DNA from: Acidobacteriota bacterium
GTDB taxonomy: Bacteria; Acidobacteriota; Blastocatellia; Pyrinomonadales; Pyrinomonadaceae
Assembly: GCA_003385635.1 (NCBI GenBank)
Contig: QQUY01000001.1
Coordinates: 434,001-498,000 of the forward strand
Length of the DNA: 64,000 bases
Reading direction: 5' to 3'
Position 1 is the first letter of the stretch. Every line of letters begins with the position of its first letter. Of this stretch, positions 8,116 to 16,820 are shown piece after piece. The notes under the pieces were generated by a model that ran no database searches, was not told the DNA's origin, and saw only the letters and a program-made list of their open reading frames with translations. The translations under genes and the position numbers were made by a program.

Positions 8116-8580
8116 CTAGTTCTTTTTGAGCTTCTTGAGAGCGTCTTCCGCTTTGTCGCGATACTTGCTTTCCGGATGGTCCTCTACGAGCTTCGAAAGG
8201 TATGCCTCGGCATCTTCAAGAAGTTTCGCTTTCGTGAAACGCTCCCGGTCTTCTTCTCGAAGCCTTTCCAGGACGATCTTTTGACTTCCCTTACCCTCCG
8301 CCAGGTAATAGCTGCTCATTCCGTAGATGAAAATTACTTCGTCCATCTTTTTGTATGTAGGAAAGGCAGATAGTGTTGCAAGTGACTCTTCCATCCGTAG
8401 AAGCGACGCTTTGTACGCCTTCTTCAACCTGAAATATTGCCAGGCGACATCGACGTTGTGATTCAATTCCTCCTCGATCACCTTGTCAATGGGCAGCGGT
8501 TCGTCCTCGAACGTCTGTGCCTGGACGCTGATCGCGAGAACCGCCAGCAGAAGAGTAGTGATTGTAAGTGCTTTAAACAT
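8116..8580 (-). CDS. Exported helical (TPR/BamD-like) protein
   Basis: A 154-residue protein with a clear signal peptide (hydrophobic residues 3-19, cleavage likely after VQAQ) and no lipobox cysteine. The mature part is all-helical and ends in a TPR-like repeat (DAEAYLSKLVEDHPESKYRDKAEDAL) with the spacing seen in BamD/YbgF-type repeats. It is therefore probably periplasmic and a scaffold, but it is much shorter than BamD and lacks its lipid anchor. It sits between mtnP (35 bases upstream) and the VOC gene (18 bases downstream), all on one strand. Confidence 0.72.
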   Translation of the reverse strand: MFKALTITTLLLAVLAISVQAQTFEDEPLPIDKVIEEELNHNVDVAWQYFRLKKAYKASLLRMEESLATLSAFPTYKKMDEVIFIYGMSSYYLAEGKGSQKIVLERLREEDRERFTKAKLLEDAEAYLSKLVEDHPESKYRDKAEDALKKLKKN

Positions 8581-8615
8581 CTCGCTCCTACAGATGTGAG
8601 AATGCCGCGACCGGT

Positions 8616-9506
8616 TTACTCGGCGGCCTTGCTTGCCGCGTATTTGCCGATGATCGCTTCCAGTTTCTTGGCTGTTTCAGGGTTCCAATCCTGCGGCTGC
8701 GTAAAGATCGCGCTTCGCGTTGCGCCGTCAAACTGGTTAGGCGTTTCCTTCGCATCAACAAGCTTTACGGCCTCCTTTAAGACGAGCTGGGCATTCCTTA
8801 CGTTCTTGGTCAGGTACCCGATCACCATCTCGACCGTGACGGAATCGTGATCTTCGTGCCAGCAGTCATAATCAGTCACTAGCGCCAGGGTCGCGTATGC
8901 GATCTCCGCTTCCCGAGCCAGTTTCGCTTCCTGAAGATTGGTCATTCCGATCACGTCCATTCCCCAGCTTCTGTATACGTTCGATTCCGCCTTCGTTGAG
9001 AAAGCGGGGCCTTCCATGCAAATGTATGTACCGCCTTTGTGAACGGTCAGTTCTTCGACAAGTCCACAAGCCTCTTCGAGGATATCCCCAAGTTCATTGC
9101 AGACCGGATGCCCGAACGGAATATGGCCGACGATCCCTTCGCCGAAGAATGTGGATTCTTCCGCCCTTGCTCGCGTCCTGTCAAAAAACTGATCGGGGAT
9201 GAAAAAGTCCATCGGGGCATACTGCTCCTGGAGCGAACCCACCGCCGAAACAGAAAGGATGTACTCGATACCAAGCAGTTTCATCGCGTAGATGTTTGCC
9301 CGGAACGGTAACTCGGTCGGAAGGATCTTGTGGCCGCGGCCGTGCCTCGGCAGGAAAGCGACGGACACGCCTTCCAGTTCGCCAATGATGAATGCGTCGG
9401 ATGGCTTGCCGAAAGGCGTTTCGACCTCCTGTTCGCGTACATTCTCCAACTCGGGCATCTGATAGAGTCCGCTTCCGCCGATGATTCCGATCTTCACGTT
9501 TTCCAT
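8616..9506 (-). CDS. mtnP: S-methyl-5'-thioadenosine phosphorylase
   Basis: A 296-residue enzyme that cleaves 5'-methylthioadenosine with phosphate to adenine and 5-methylthioribose-1-phosphate, in methionine and polyamine salvage. Motifs are [10 protein letters not shown] at the N-terminus, PRHGRGH, the phosphate/ribose region [12 protein letters not shown] and [21 protein letters not shown] marks MTA phosphorylase rather than a generic purine nucleoside phosphorylase. The ATG at 9506 is chosen because the family begins about there and AGGA lies upstream; the frame running back to 9590 adds 28 unrelated residues. No other methionine-salvage gene is recognisable in the window. Confidence 0.94.
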   Translation of the reverse strand: MENVKIGIIGGSGLYQMPELENVREQEVETPFGKPSDAFIIGELEGVSVAFLPRHGRGHKILPTELPFRANIYAMKLLGIEYILSVSAVGSLQEQYAPMDFFIPDQFFDRTRARAEESTFFGEGIVGHIPFGHPVCNELGDILEEACGLVEELTVHKGGTYICMEGPAFSTKAESNVYRSWGMDVIGMTNLQEAKLAREAEIAYATLALVTDYDCWHEDHDSVTVEMVIGYLTKNVRNAQLVLKEAVKLVDAKETPNQFDGATRSAIFTQPQDWNPETAKKLEAIIGKYAASKAAE

Positions 9507-9554
9507 TCTTAGATCCTGTTCTGTTCTTTCGATTTCTGGCTGTTGAATCAAGAA

Positions 9555-9581
9555 GCGGGACAATGCTCTGCACTGCCCCGC
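9555..9581 (-). terminator. Possible terminator of the parvulin gene
   Basis: On the minus strand an 8-bp stem (GCGGGGCA with TGTCCCGC, one G-U pair) encloses 11 bases and is followed by TTCTTGATT. It lies 43 bases downstream of the parvulin stop and before the mtnP start. Confidence 0.5.
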
Positions 9582-9623
9582 TGTCTGCACTATTGCTTTC
9601 CTAGACTAGCGGCCTTCGTAGGA

Positions 9624-11387
9624 CTATTCCTCTTCGTCCGAACCGCTGCCACTTCCCGTGCCTTCGCCCTCCCCTTCAGGATTGGGCGCCTGCTGGTTTT
9701 GCTCGAGCATCTGACGGAACTGTTCTTCCTGTTGTTTCTGGATCCGTTCAAGTTCTTCAGCCGATGGCTGGGGAACTTCGAAATCCGCAGGAACAGTAAC
9801 CGGATTGTTTGCTTTGATCTCTTCGAGGATCTTCTCCTGCTTCTCCTGTTCGAGCTTGCGTTTGACGAACTCCTCGACAGGCAGCTCTCTCGCAAGAGGA
9901 TTGTCGGGATCCTTGATCATCGTCGAGATAAGGATATGCCGGGCATCATAGGTTTCGCCCGTGCCTTCACCGATGTTTCCCTGACCTTTCTTCTCAAGCT
10001 TGATGATGTGGTATCCGAAATCCGTTTTCACAGGCTCCGGCGTCACCTGGCCAGGCTCAAGCTTCAACGCAGCTTCTTCGAACTCAGGCGCAAACTGGCC
10101 TTTCGCTATATTCTCGTAAAGCCCGCCGTTGTCCTTGCTTCCCGGATCTTCCGAGAACTCTTTCGCAAGCTCCGCGAAATCACCGCCTTCATTTACTTTC
10201 TGCAGGACTTCCTGGGCCTTCTTCTTCTTTTCTTCGTCCTGGGTTATCTCCGGATGCTCTTCGATATACTTCTTGACCTCTTCATCGGTCACCTGAAGCT
10301 GTTTCGAAAGCTTTTCCTGAACGTACGTCTGGACAAGAAACTGAGCCTGCTGAAGCTTGGCCTGAAGCTCGAACTCCTTCTCGAACTCTTCCCATTCCTT
10401 GGCTTCCGCCTCGGGCATGCTCCCTATTGAAGCGATCTTGTCCTTGGCTTCTTCGTAATAGATCCGTGTCTTCGCGAAAGCATCGCGGGCCTGCTTGATA
10501 TCTTCATCCGAAGGTTCCTGGTCCGCACCGAACTGACCGCGTTGGCGGAGCAATTCCAGTTTGGCGTCGAGGAACTTCTTAAACTCCATTTCGTGGCGCC
10601 GTGCGTCAGCATTGCCGACGACCCAGCCAAGCCCGATCACATCGAGTGCGGACTCCACAAAGCCCGCTTCCTTCGCGGGTTTTGGCGCGGGAGCCGGGGC
10701 CGGATCGGTGTTGGAAGTCTGAGCCGCGTTTGTGTTCGAGTTTGTATCCTGGGCAGGAGCTGCGGCTTCCTCAGTTCCATCCTCGCCCCAAAATTCCTTT
10801 ACCCGGTCTTCAGAAATGAATCCGAACTGAGGCATCGGGCCCTTGTCTGCGTTGATCTTGCGGTCGTAATTCATCGCAAGAAGGGTGACCCGCATATTCT
10901 CAAGCTCAGACTTAACCTCGGGCTTGTCAGCTATTCCTTCCTTCTTTGCCTGGCTGGCGATCGAAAGCAGCTGCTCGAGGTTCTCAACCAGCTGTTTCTT
11001 CTGTTCGGGATTCTCTGCAAGCGCTTTCAGCTGCATCGGATTGAAGTCCTTCACCAGCAGCTGCATGTCTTCTTCCGTCAGATGGCTTAGGTCCGCAGAT
11101 CCGTGTCCACCGGCAACAGTGCTATTCCAGAAAACCAGTCCGGCACCTACCGCAAGCACGACCAGCAAAACGATCATTGCCTTGCCCCCGGTGGTCATAC
11201 CGGCTGACTGAGATGACGCAGCCGCTGATGCGCCGGTCTTTACATCCTCGGCAGCCTGGGTGTCAGCCGATTCTTCTTCGGCCGTCGCAGCTTCGGCGGC
11301 GCCTGCCGCGGTCAGTTTGGTCTCGTCTTCCGGGCAGACCTCGTAATAGCTGGGGAATTCCTTGTTACAAGTAGGACAGATCTTCAT
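9624..11387 (-). CDS. Membrane-anchored parvulin-type peptidyl-prolyl isomerase with zinc ribbon
   Basis: A 587-residue protein in four parts. A small CxxC...C zinc-ribbon-like motif (CPTCNKEFPSYYEVC) opens it. A low-complexity Ala/Glu/Thr linker follows, then one transmembrane helix at about residues 69-88 (KAMIVLLVVLAVGAGLVFW). After that come a SurA/PrsA-like helical region and, at about 385-480, a PpiC rotamase domain with SEDPGSKDNGGLYENI and FGYHIIKLEKK. The tail is Gln/Glu/Gly-rich and disordered. It should assist folding of exported proteins. The cytosolic zinc ribbon ahead of the membrane helix is unlike classical SurA. It is a single gene with its own apparent terminator. Confidence 0.87.
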   Translation of the reverse strand: MKICPTCNKEFPSYYEVCPEDETKLTAAGAAEAATAEEESADTQAAEDVKTGASAAASSQSAGMTTGGKAMIVLLVVLAVGAGLVFWNSTVAGGHGSADLSHLTEEDMQLLVKDFNPMQLKALAENPEQKKQLVENLEQLLSIASQAKKEGIADKPEVKSELENMRVTLLAMNYDRKINADKGPMPQFGFISEDRVKEFWGEDGTEEAAAPAQDTNSNTNAAQTSNTDPAPAPAPKPAKEAGFVESALDVIGLGWVVGNADARRHEMEFKKFLDAKLELLRQRGQFGADQEPSDEDIKQARDAFAKTRIYYEEAKDKIASIGSMPEAEAKEWEEFEKEFELQAKLQQAQFLVQTYVQEKLSKQLQVTDEEVKKYIEEHPEITQDEEKKKKAQEVLQKVNEGGDFAELAKEFSEDPGSKDNGGLYENIAKGQFAPEFEEAALKLEPGQVTPEPVKTDFGYHIIKLEKKGQGNIGEGTGETYDARHILISTMIKDPDNPLARELPVEEFVKRKLEQEKQEKILEEIKANNPVTVPADFEVPQPSAEELERIQKQQEEQFRQMLEQNQQAPNPEGEGEGTGSGSGSDEEE

Positions 11388-11447
11388 TAATATTTCCTCT
11401 GGTTGTTGCTTTTGAAATCTCTTCGCGGGTCAATGCCTGACCGCTTA

Positions 11448-11840
11448 TTAATCCTGTACAAGCTCGAGAAGTACGCCGTTTGCCGACTTCGGATGAACGA
11501 ATGCCACCAAGCACCCTTCGGCTCCCGTTCTCGGTTCCTCGTCGATGAGGCGGACACCGGCTTCCTTCAATCTTTCAAGCGATTCTGTGATGTTCTCAAC
11601 CTTGACGGCTATATGGTGAATGCCGCCGCCGCGTTTACTCAGAAAATTGCTGATAGGGCTGTCGTCACTGGTTGGCTCAAGCAGCTCTATACGGCTCTCA
11701 CCGATCGGGAGCATTGCGACCCTTACTTTCTGGTCCTCGACTTCCTCAACATGGACCTTTTCAAGTCCAAGGGCGTCTTCCCAAAATGCAAGCGCCTCGT
11801 CAATGCCGCCAGTCGCGATGCCTAGATGATCGATCTTCAT
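11448..11840 (-). CDS. mce: Methylmalonyl-CoA epimerase
   Basis: A 130-residue VOC protein that interconverts (S)- and (R)-methylmalonyl-CoA in propionate metabolism. The start IDHLGIATGGIDEALAFW, the middle RIELLEPTSDDSPISNFL and the run GGGIHHIAVKVENI contain the His and Glu metal ligands of the epimerase family. The C-terminus VFVHPKSANGVLLELVQ is also typical. Its start overlaps the stop of meaB by four bases (ATGA), so the two are translated together. No mutase subunit is within the window. Confidence 0.93.
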   Translation of the reverse strand: MKIDHLGIATGGIDEALAFWEDALGLEKVHVEEVEDQKVRVAMLPIGESRIELLEPTSDDSPISNFLSKRGGGIHHIAVKVENITESLERLKEAGVRLIDEEPRTGAEGCLVAFVHPKSANGVLLELVQD

Positions 11841-12775
11841 AATTCTCTTATGAGCTCTTCAACCGCCGAATAAGGGTCGCGTTTCTTTTCCGCGATCTCT
11901 TCCGCCAACCGGTCCAGTTCTTTCTCCGTTCCGTTTCGGTTCAGAAGTCTTGCAAGCAGTTGTTCCCGAGCTAACTCAAGAAGCCGCCACTTGGCGATTG
12001 CGACCCTTCTGGAAGAACCGGGACCGGCGTCCTTAACAAATTCTGAATAGGCTTTGATAGCCTCGGCCAGGTCTTCGATGCCTTTACTTTCCGTTGCTAC
12101 CGTCCTGACGATCGGCGGTTCCCAAAGGTCCTGCCGGTGGGCAAGCGACAAAAGGGCTTCAAGCTCCTTCTCTGTCCTGATGACGCCTTCCCGATCGGCC
12201 TTGTTGATAGCGAAGACGTCTCCGATCTCCATTATCCCGGCTTTTATGGCCTGGATATCGTCACCCATACCGGGAACAAGGACTACGACCGAAACGTCAG
12301 CCGCTTTAACGATCTCTACTTCGTCCTGCCCGACCCCGACAGTTTCGACGATCACTTTGTCATAACCTGCAGCGTCGAGGATCGAAACAGCGTCCACTGT
12401 TGTCCGTGCAAGGCCGCCGAGATTTCCTCTTGTAGCCATCGATCGGATGAAAACATTCTCATCCAGACCGAGCGTCTGCATTCTGATCCGGTCGCCCAAG
12501 ATTGCGCCGCCCGAAAAGGGGCTGGACGGATCGACGGCGACGATCCCGATCTTATCTCCCCGTTCCCGGTACAACAGCGCAAGCTTGTCAACGAGCGAGG
12601 ACTTTCCGGCGCCTGGCGATCCCGTGATCCCGATCACGAGGGCATTCCCGGTTCTCGGAAACACCGCCTTCATCAATTCGGGAGCGTCGGCCGATGCGTC
12701 CTCGACCTTCGATATCGCACGTGCAACCGCTCTCGGCTCGCCATTCAACAGCCTGTTTACCAGATCGTCAGTCAT
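11837..12775 (-). CDS. meaB: MeaB/ArgK G3E GTPase, methylmalonyl-CoA mutase chaperone
   Basis: A 312-residue P-loop GTPase that guards and reactivates B12-dependent methylmalonyl-CoA mutase. The Walker A motif GSPGAGKSS follows VIGITG, and VAVDPSSPFSGGAILGDRIRM is the MeaB switch region. VETVGVGQDE and INKADR (the NKxD guanine-specificity motif) complete the GTPase signature. The ATG at 12775 is preferred over a TTG nine bases upstream. The neighbouring epimerase gene supports a role in the propionyl-CoA to succinyl-CoA route. Confidence 0.94.
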   Translation of the reverse strand: MTDDLVNRLLNGEPRAVARAISKVEDASADAPELMKAVFPRTGNALVIGITGSPGAGKSSLVDKLALLYRERGDKIGIVAVDPSSPFSGGAILGDRIRMQTLGLDENVFIRSMATRGNLGGLARTTVDAVSILDAAGYDKVIVETVGVGQDEVEIVKAADVSVVVLVPGMGDDIQAIKAGIMEIGDVFAINKADREGVIRTEKELEALLSLAHRQDLWEPPIVRTVATESKGIEDLAEAIKAYSEFVKDAGPGSSRRVAIAKWRLLELAREQLLARLLNRNGTEKELDRLAEEIAEKKRDPYSAVEELIREL

Positions 12776-12885
12776 TTGGTCCAACAGCCAGCTTCAGGCC
12801 CTTCCGGCCGAAAAAGAAGCCCGTTAATACACTCGAACGAAACCGTTATTCTCGCATTTTTGGGGCTGAAATCAAAAAGGAGATG

Positions 12886-12906
12886 GGAGTCAGGAGTCAG
12901 GGGACA
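12886..12906. repeat. Short heptad repeat (GGAGTCA, GGAGTCA, GGGGACA)
   Basis: Three consecutive 7-nt units lie in the spacer between meaB and the DinB gene. The period is the same as in the other arrays of this window, with a different unit. Confidence 0.6.
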
Positions 12907-12934
12907 GCCGGCCGCGCAGCGGCGGACAACACAA

Positions 12935-12960
12935 AGGCGGCCCGTCTTCGCGAGCCGCCT
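12935..12960 (-). terminator. Terminator of the DinB gene
   Basis: On the minus strand AGGCGGC and GCCGCCT form a stem over a 12-base loop, followed by TTTGTGTTGT. It lies 44 bases after the DinB stop codon. Confidence 0.7.
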
Positions 12961-13003
12961 GCCTCTTCTCACTTTCAGATCTTCGTCCTGATTCTCAAAA
13001 CAC

Positions 13004-13528
13004 CTACATCTGGCCTTCGTCCGCCGAAGGACCGTAGATCTGAGGGACCGGAATGTCATTCAGACGCAGGTAGACCGAAAGCTGTCCGCGATGGTGGACG
13101 ATGTGGTTCAAAATGAAGGAACGAACGACCTGGATCCTGGGCATTGAAAAATAAACCGTGTCCCCATTTCGCATCGTCCACTCGACCATAAGCTCTTCAT
13201 CTGTGGCCTTTTTTAGAAACTCAAGCGCCTTTTCCACATTGCTGTCGAAATACTCAAGTAGTTCCTCGTTCGATTTCGCGATGAACGGTTCATACTCCAT
13301 CGTCGCAAAATCCAGCTCCGTCTGATTCAGCGTCGAATCGAACCATTCGTACATTTCGGCGATGTGCGACGCCAGCTGGCCAAAGCCCATCGATTTCTCG
13401 TGCGGTTTGAACTCAAGTTTGTCGGTCGGGACCCTTTCCAGCACAGTCCTCGTTACCGCGCTTTCGTGCTGAAGCTCGGCGATCAGAGGCTGATTCAAAC
13501 CCGTATCGGTTGCGGTTCCTGTACTCAT
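13004..13528 (-). CDS. DinB/YfiT-like metal-binding four-helix protein
   Basis: A 174-residue protein with the DinB-like layout: one His in the second helix (QLASHIAEMYEW) and the closing pair in FILNHIVHHRGQLSVYLR. In the family these three histidines bind a divalent metal. The C-terminus carries the IPVPQIYGPSADE segment found in many of these proteins. DinB-like enzymes include thiol transferases and unknown members, so no substrate is given. Two other DinB-like genes occur in the window, at 35987 and 46360. Confidence 0.85.
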   Translation of the reverse strand: MSTGTATDTGLNQPLIAELQHESAVTRTVLERVPTDKLEFKPHEKSMGFGQLASHIAEMYEWFDSTLNQTELDFATMEYEPFIAKSNEELLEYFDSNVEKALEFLKKATDEELMVEWTMRNGDTVYFSMPRIQVVRSFILNHIVHHRGQLSVYLRLNDIPVPQIYGPSADEGQM

Positions 13529-13618
13529 TCTGTTTGTCTCCTTTCAGTTATCTATTGCCAAATGGGGCAACAGCATACAACACCTGTTTCACAGATGCAA
13601 CACCTGTGCGCAAACGAA

Positions 13619-15592
13619 TTATGCAGATTCAGTTCGTTTCTTTTCACTCAACTTCACCAATTGAGCTATCTGCGTACACAGTTTGTCAGGAGCAAACGGC
13701 TTGGTGTGATATATCTGAAATCCGGCTTCCATCGCTTTCTCCCGGTACTTGAAAGACGAGAAAGCGCTCAGGGCGATAGCTGGAATGGAACCGAATCGAT
13801 CTGATTCGCGAAGTCTCATTACAAGGTCGAATCCGTCGGACTCGGGCATTCCCAGGTCGGAAATCACGATGTTGGGAGGGGAGTCCTCATTCTTGTCCAG
13901 CGATTCAAACGCTTCTTCAACAGAAGATGCTGTCCTGACCCGCGCTCCCATCTGTTTCAGGAAGATCTCCAGGACCTTGCGAGAGTCGATATCGTCTTCA
14001 ACTATTAAAACGCGTATCCCGTGCAGCACTTCCTTTTCCGAACTGACCCTCATCGTCGAAGCATTCTTTTCCTTTTCCCGGTCTATCGCCTGCACACTCG
14101 AAGCAAGAGGCAAACGGACGGTGAAACGCGCACCTTTCCCGCGACCCTCGCTTTCAGCACTGACATTGCCTCCGTGTTCTTCGACGAGAATTTTGACTAT
14201 CGACAATCCAAGGCCCAATCCCTTGAACTTGCCGCGCTCAACCTCGTCTGCCTGGCGGAACCTGTCAAAAATGAGCGGCAGATGTTCTTTCCTTATCCCT
14301 CTTCCGGTATCTTCAAAGCAGATTGAAACCTCCTCGTCGCGAACTCGGAGGGCGCAAGAGATCGACCCTTTCCTGGGTGTGAATTTTGACGCATTTCCGA
14401 GCAAGTTTGAAAATACCTGTCGTAATCGGGCCGAATCGCCGTTCACAAAAGCGTCTTCTCCAGAATGACTGAAAGTCAGTTCGATACCTTTCTGTTCGAC
14501 AGTTGGCTGAAAAGAGTTGACCACTTCCTCCAGAACGTGAAAGACGTTGACCTTTCTTTTATCCAATTTCAGCCTACCTGAAGTGATAGACGCTGAATCA
14601 AGCAGATCTTCGATCAGGCGGGCCTGTGCTCGGGCGCTTCTCTCGATAGTGTTCAGCGCTTTGCCCCCGGTTTCTTCGTCGACATCGTTATTTATGAGAA
14701 CTTTCGTCCACCCGAGAATGGAATTGAGCGGAGACCGTAGCTCGTGGGAGACTATTGCCAGAAAGTAGTCCTTCGTTTTGTTCGCAAGCTCTGCCTGGTC
14801 GCGGGCCTTCCTCTCAAGCTTGTAGATTCTTTCAAGTTCCTTATTTACTGACTTCAACTCGTTGATGTCTTGCACGGAGCCCGTTAGAATGCCGGCGCCT
14901 TTGGCGTCTCCGGTGAACGTCGCGCCTTTCAAGGCGATCCAGAAAACGTTTCCGTCGTCGTGAACTAGCCTGCACTGGAAATCGAAACTGCCTTCCTCTT
15001 CGATCGCGTCCATCAGATACTTCTTAGCGTATGACCGATCGTCAGGATGAACGGATTCGATAAGCCCAGACAACGAAAGTGAATCATCCGGAGCCAGGCC
15101 GAAGAACCGGTTGCAGGTCGGTGTAGAGAATTCCTCCCCGCTTTCCAGGTACCAAAACCAGAATCCTATTCCGGCACTTTCGGCGCCGGTTTGAAACAGG
15201 TCGCTCAGACGCAAGCATTCGTCGACCTCGTCCTGCCAGTGAGTAACATCGTAAGCGGAAAAGTAGACCTTGCCTTCCGAGTCTGGGGGCTGAAAAATGT
15301 ACTCAAGAATGATCCGCCCGCGATTCTGAACTCCGTAGACTACGGCTTTCCTCGCACTCTCGCCCTTCGATGCCTGAGAATATCCTTCCGCAATCACATC
15401 TGCATCGGTCTGGGCCAGACCCACGGACCCGAGGGCTATGACACCTTTTCCTTCGAGATCGCCGGGTTCGGCGTCAACGCTGGTCAGGAAACTTCCCGAG
15501 ATCTTTTCTAACTTCGCTTCGCTGTTGACCACGCCGGTCAGGGCAAAATACCCTCCGTCCTGGTCGCAGCTGGTCGGATCCTGTTTTATCAT
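13619..15592 (-). CDS. Hybrid sensor histidine kinase with PAS and receiver domains
   Basis: A 657-residue soluble hybrid kinase; the ATG at 15592 is preferred over a TTG six bases earlier. The order is a divergent N-terminal sensor region (about 1-145) and a PAS domain (about 150-270, including WIALKGATF and GSVQDINELK). The HisKA domain follows, with the phosphoacceptor in VSHELRSPLNSILGW. The ATPase has an N box (RLRQVFSNLLGNASKFT), G1 (EDTGRGI) and G2 (GLGLGLSIVK). A C-terminal receiver domain has its phospho-Asp in VISDLGMPESDGF and a conserved Lys in HTKPF. There is no membrane segment, so the signal is cytoplasmic. The downstream partner may be the NtrC-type regulator 1.2 kb away, which is inference. 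Confidence 0.92.
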   Translation of the reverse strand: MIKQDPTSCDQDGGYFALTGVVNSEAKLEKISGSFLTSVDAEPGDLEGKGVIALGSVGLAQTDADVIAEGYSQASKGESARKAVVYGVQNRGRIILEYIFQPPDSEGKVYFSAYDVTHWQDEVDECLRLSDLFQTGAESAGIGFWFWYLESGEEFSTPTCNRFFGLAPDDSLSLSGLIESVHPDDRSYAKKYLMDAIEEEGSFDFQCRLVHDDGNVFWIALKGATFTGDAKGAGILTGSVQDINELKSVNKELERIYKLERKARDQAELANKTKDYFLAIVSHELRSPLNSILGWTKVLINNDVDEETGGKALNTIERSARAQARLIEDLLDSASITSGRLKLDKRKVNVFHVLEEVVNSFQPTVEQKGIELTFSHSGEDAFVNGDSARLRQVFSNLLGNASKFTPRKGSISCALRVRDEEVSICFEDTGRGIRKEHLPLIFDRFRQADEVERGKFKGLGLGLSIVKILVEEHGGNVSAESEGRGKGARFTVRLPLASSVQAIDREKEKNASTMRVSSEKEVLHGIRVLIVEDDIDSRKVLEIFLKQMGARVRTASSVEEAFESLDKNEDSPPNIVISDLGMPESDGFDLVMRLRESDRFGSIPAIALSAFSSFKYREKAMEAGFQIYHTKPFAPDKLCTQIAQLVKLSEKKRTESA

Positions 15593-15679
15593 TTCCAAAT
15601 GATGTACTTATTAGAAACCAATGATCTCGCTTCTGCGGTCCTAGAATGAATGCCGTGCATGCAGGAATTATCAATCAAA

Positions 15680-15711
15680 AAAGGCTCCGTGTGAAATTTC
15701 ACGGAGCCTTT
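15680..15711 (-). terminator. Strong hairpin terminator after the small membrane protein gene
   Basis: Two 12-base arms, AAAGGCTCCGTG and CACGGAGCCTTT, are perfectly complementary around an 8-base loop. It lies 41 bases beyond the small gene ending at 15752 and 88 bases before the hybrid kinase start, and is flanked by T-rich sequence on the minus strand. It could act in both directions. Confidence 0.75.
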
Positions 15712-15751
15712 GCCAATGTTCACCTTCGTAAGTCGGCTCTCACAGCCGCGC

Positions 15752-15901
15752 TTACGGCACTCTTCTGCCCGTCAAAAGCCTTACAACAAAGACGACGAGT
15801 GCGATCACAAGCAATAAGTGAAGGACGCCGCCGAAAGTGTTCGTTGTAACGACACCAATAAGCCAAAGCACCAATAGAATTACGATAATTGTCCAGATCA
15901 T
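15752..15901 (-). CDS. Small lmo0937-type membrane protein (49 residues)
   Basis: A short gene: ATG at 15901, TAA at 15752-15754, with a good GGAGGG ribosome-binding site four bases before the start. The product has two hydrophobic segments (IIVILLVLWLIGVV and LHLLLVIALVVFVVRLL) separated by TTNTFGG. It ends in the basic tail LTGRRVP. This pattern is that of the small lmo0937-like membrane proteins, often induced by stress; their function is unknown. A strong terminator follows. It is divergent from the DUF883-like gene at 16270, with a 368-base region between them. Confidence 0.85.
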   Translation of the reverse strand: MIWTIIVILLVLWLIGVVTTNTFGGVLHLLLVIALVVFVVRLLTGRRVP

Positions 15902-16269
15902 TGAACCCTCCGTTTCAGTTCAGTCATTAAAAGTTTCGATTCTCCCTCACTAGCTAACAACAACTGTGCCATCGCCGAAACCTGCGTAAATGCACATTGC
16001 GGGCATTCGATTGTGTGGTAGTAGCGGACAATTTCGATCCAGGTGCGGGTATTGATTCAAGACAAGTTTGGCCGGGATTAGTACACGGCACCTTCGCTTC
16101 GAGCCACGCTTCCTTGCCTGAGCAAAGGCGAAATTAAGCTTCTCGTCCTGTGAATGCAGTAAATAGTGGCTTCTGAGGATTGATCGTCGGCTTCGGAATG
16201 TCGGTTGCAAATAGTATAGGGCAGCACGAGCGATCAACTAGAACATTAAGCTAAGGAGAAGTAAAAGAT
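15902..16269. other. Divergent intergenic region between two small membrane-protein genes
   Basis: These 368 bases lie between the 49-residue membrane protein gene on the minus strand and the DUF883-like gene on the plus strand, so both promoters must be here. I see no convincing ORF, RNA gene or operator. A plus-strand AAGGAG ribosome-binding site ends the region. Confidence 0.5.
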
Positions 16270-16683
16270 ATGGCAAAGGCAGTTCAAAAATTAGATATCG
16301 CTGATAACGCGAAAGACTCACGATTAAACAAAGCAAAAGACAATGCCGCTGACAAATTGAGCGATGCGGCAGAATTTATCGACAGGCAGGCAGATTCCAC
16401 ACATGAATATCTTGACGGAAAAACAGATCGGATCGAAGAAAACGCACGAGAGCGGATCACCGACGCGGCGGACGCGGCAAGAGGGGCGCTCGGGAGAGGA
16501 CGGGACGCGGGACACGCGGCAGCCGATAGAATCCGATCCACTTCGGACCTGGTCCGAGAAACGGATCTGGACGAAGTAAGACAAAACGCGGCTGACCGGA
16601 TCCGCAACAATCCGGGCCTCGTGGTCGCGTCAGCCGGGATGGCCGGTCTCATCATCGGTCTGCTGATCGGCAGGCGCTTGTAA
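16270..16683 (+). CDS. DUF883/ElaB-YqjD-like membrane-tethered protein
   Basis: A 137-residue protein. Residues 1-108 form a long charged amphipathic helix rich in Ala, Asp, Arg and Lys (repeated patterns such as ADRIR and DAADAARGAL). It ends with one membrane helix, LVVASAGMAGLIIGLLIGRRL, finishing in the G-RR motif typical of the ElaB/YqjD/DUF883 group. Known relatives are C-tail-anchored inner membrane proteins that bind ribosomes in stationary phase; the same role here is inference. The AAGGAG box lies 12 bases before the ATG. A hairpin terminator follows. Confidence 0.82.
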   Translation: MAKAVQKLDIADNAKDSRLNKAKDNAADKLSDAAEFIDRQADSTHEYLDGKTDRIEENARERITDAADAARGALGRGRDAGHAAADRIRSTSDLVRETDLDEVRQNAADRIRNNPGLVVASAGMAGLIIGLLIGRRL

Positions 16684-16710
16684 GCGAGTTTTCGAGTCGG
16701 GGAGGGAAGG

Positions 16711-16746
16711 AGGAGAAGACCGGCGAGGTTTGCCGGGACTTCTCCT
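16711..16746 (+). terminator. Terminator of the DUF883-like gene
   Basis: Arms AGGAGAAG and CTTCTCCT with an inner CCGGC/GCCGG pairing form a long imperfect hairpin 27 bases after the stop, followed by CTCTAAC. The T-tract is poor. Confidence 0.55.
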
Positions 16747-16820
16747 CTCTAACATTTCGGAATAAGATTTAGCACACGGTAATTTTGCGCGATGCGAGAT
16801 CAAACCCGAAGGAATACTCA

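Noticed and set aside
9543..10430. Long open frame antisense to the parvulin gene
   Set aside because: Leu/Phe/Arg-rich antisense of a Lys/Glu-rich gene, with no start signals; a shadow frame.
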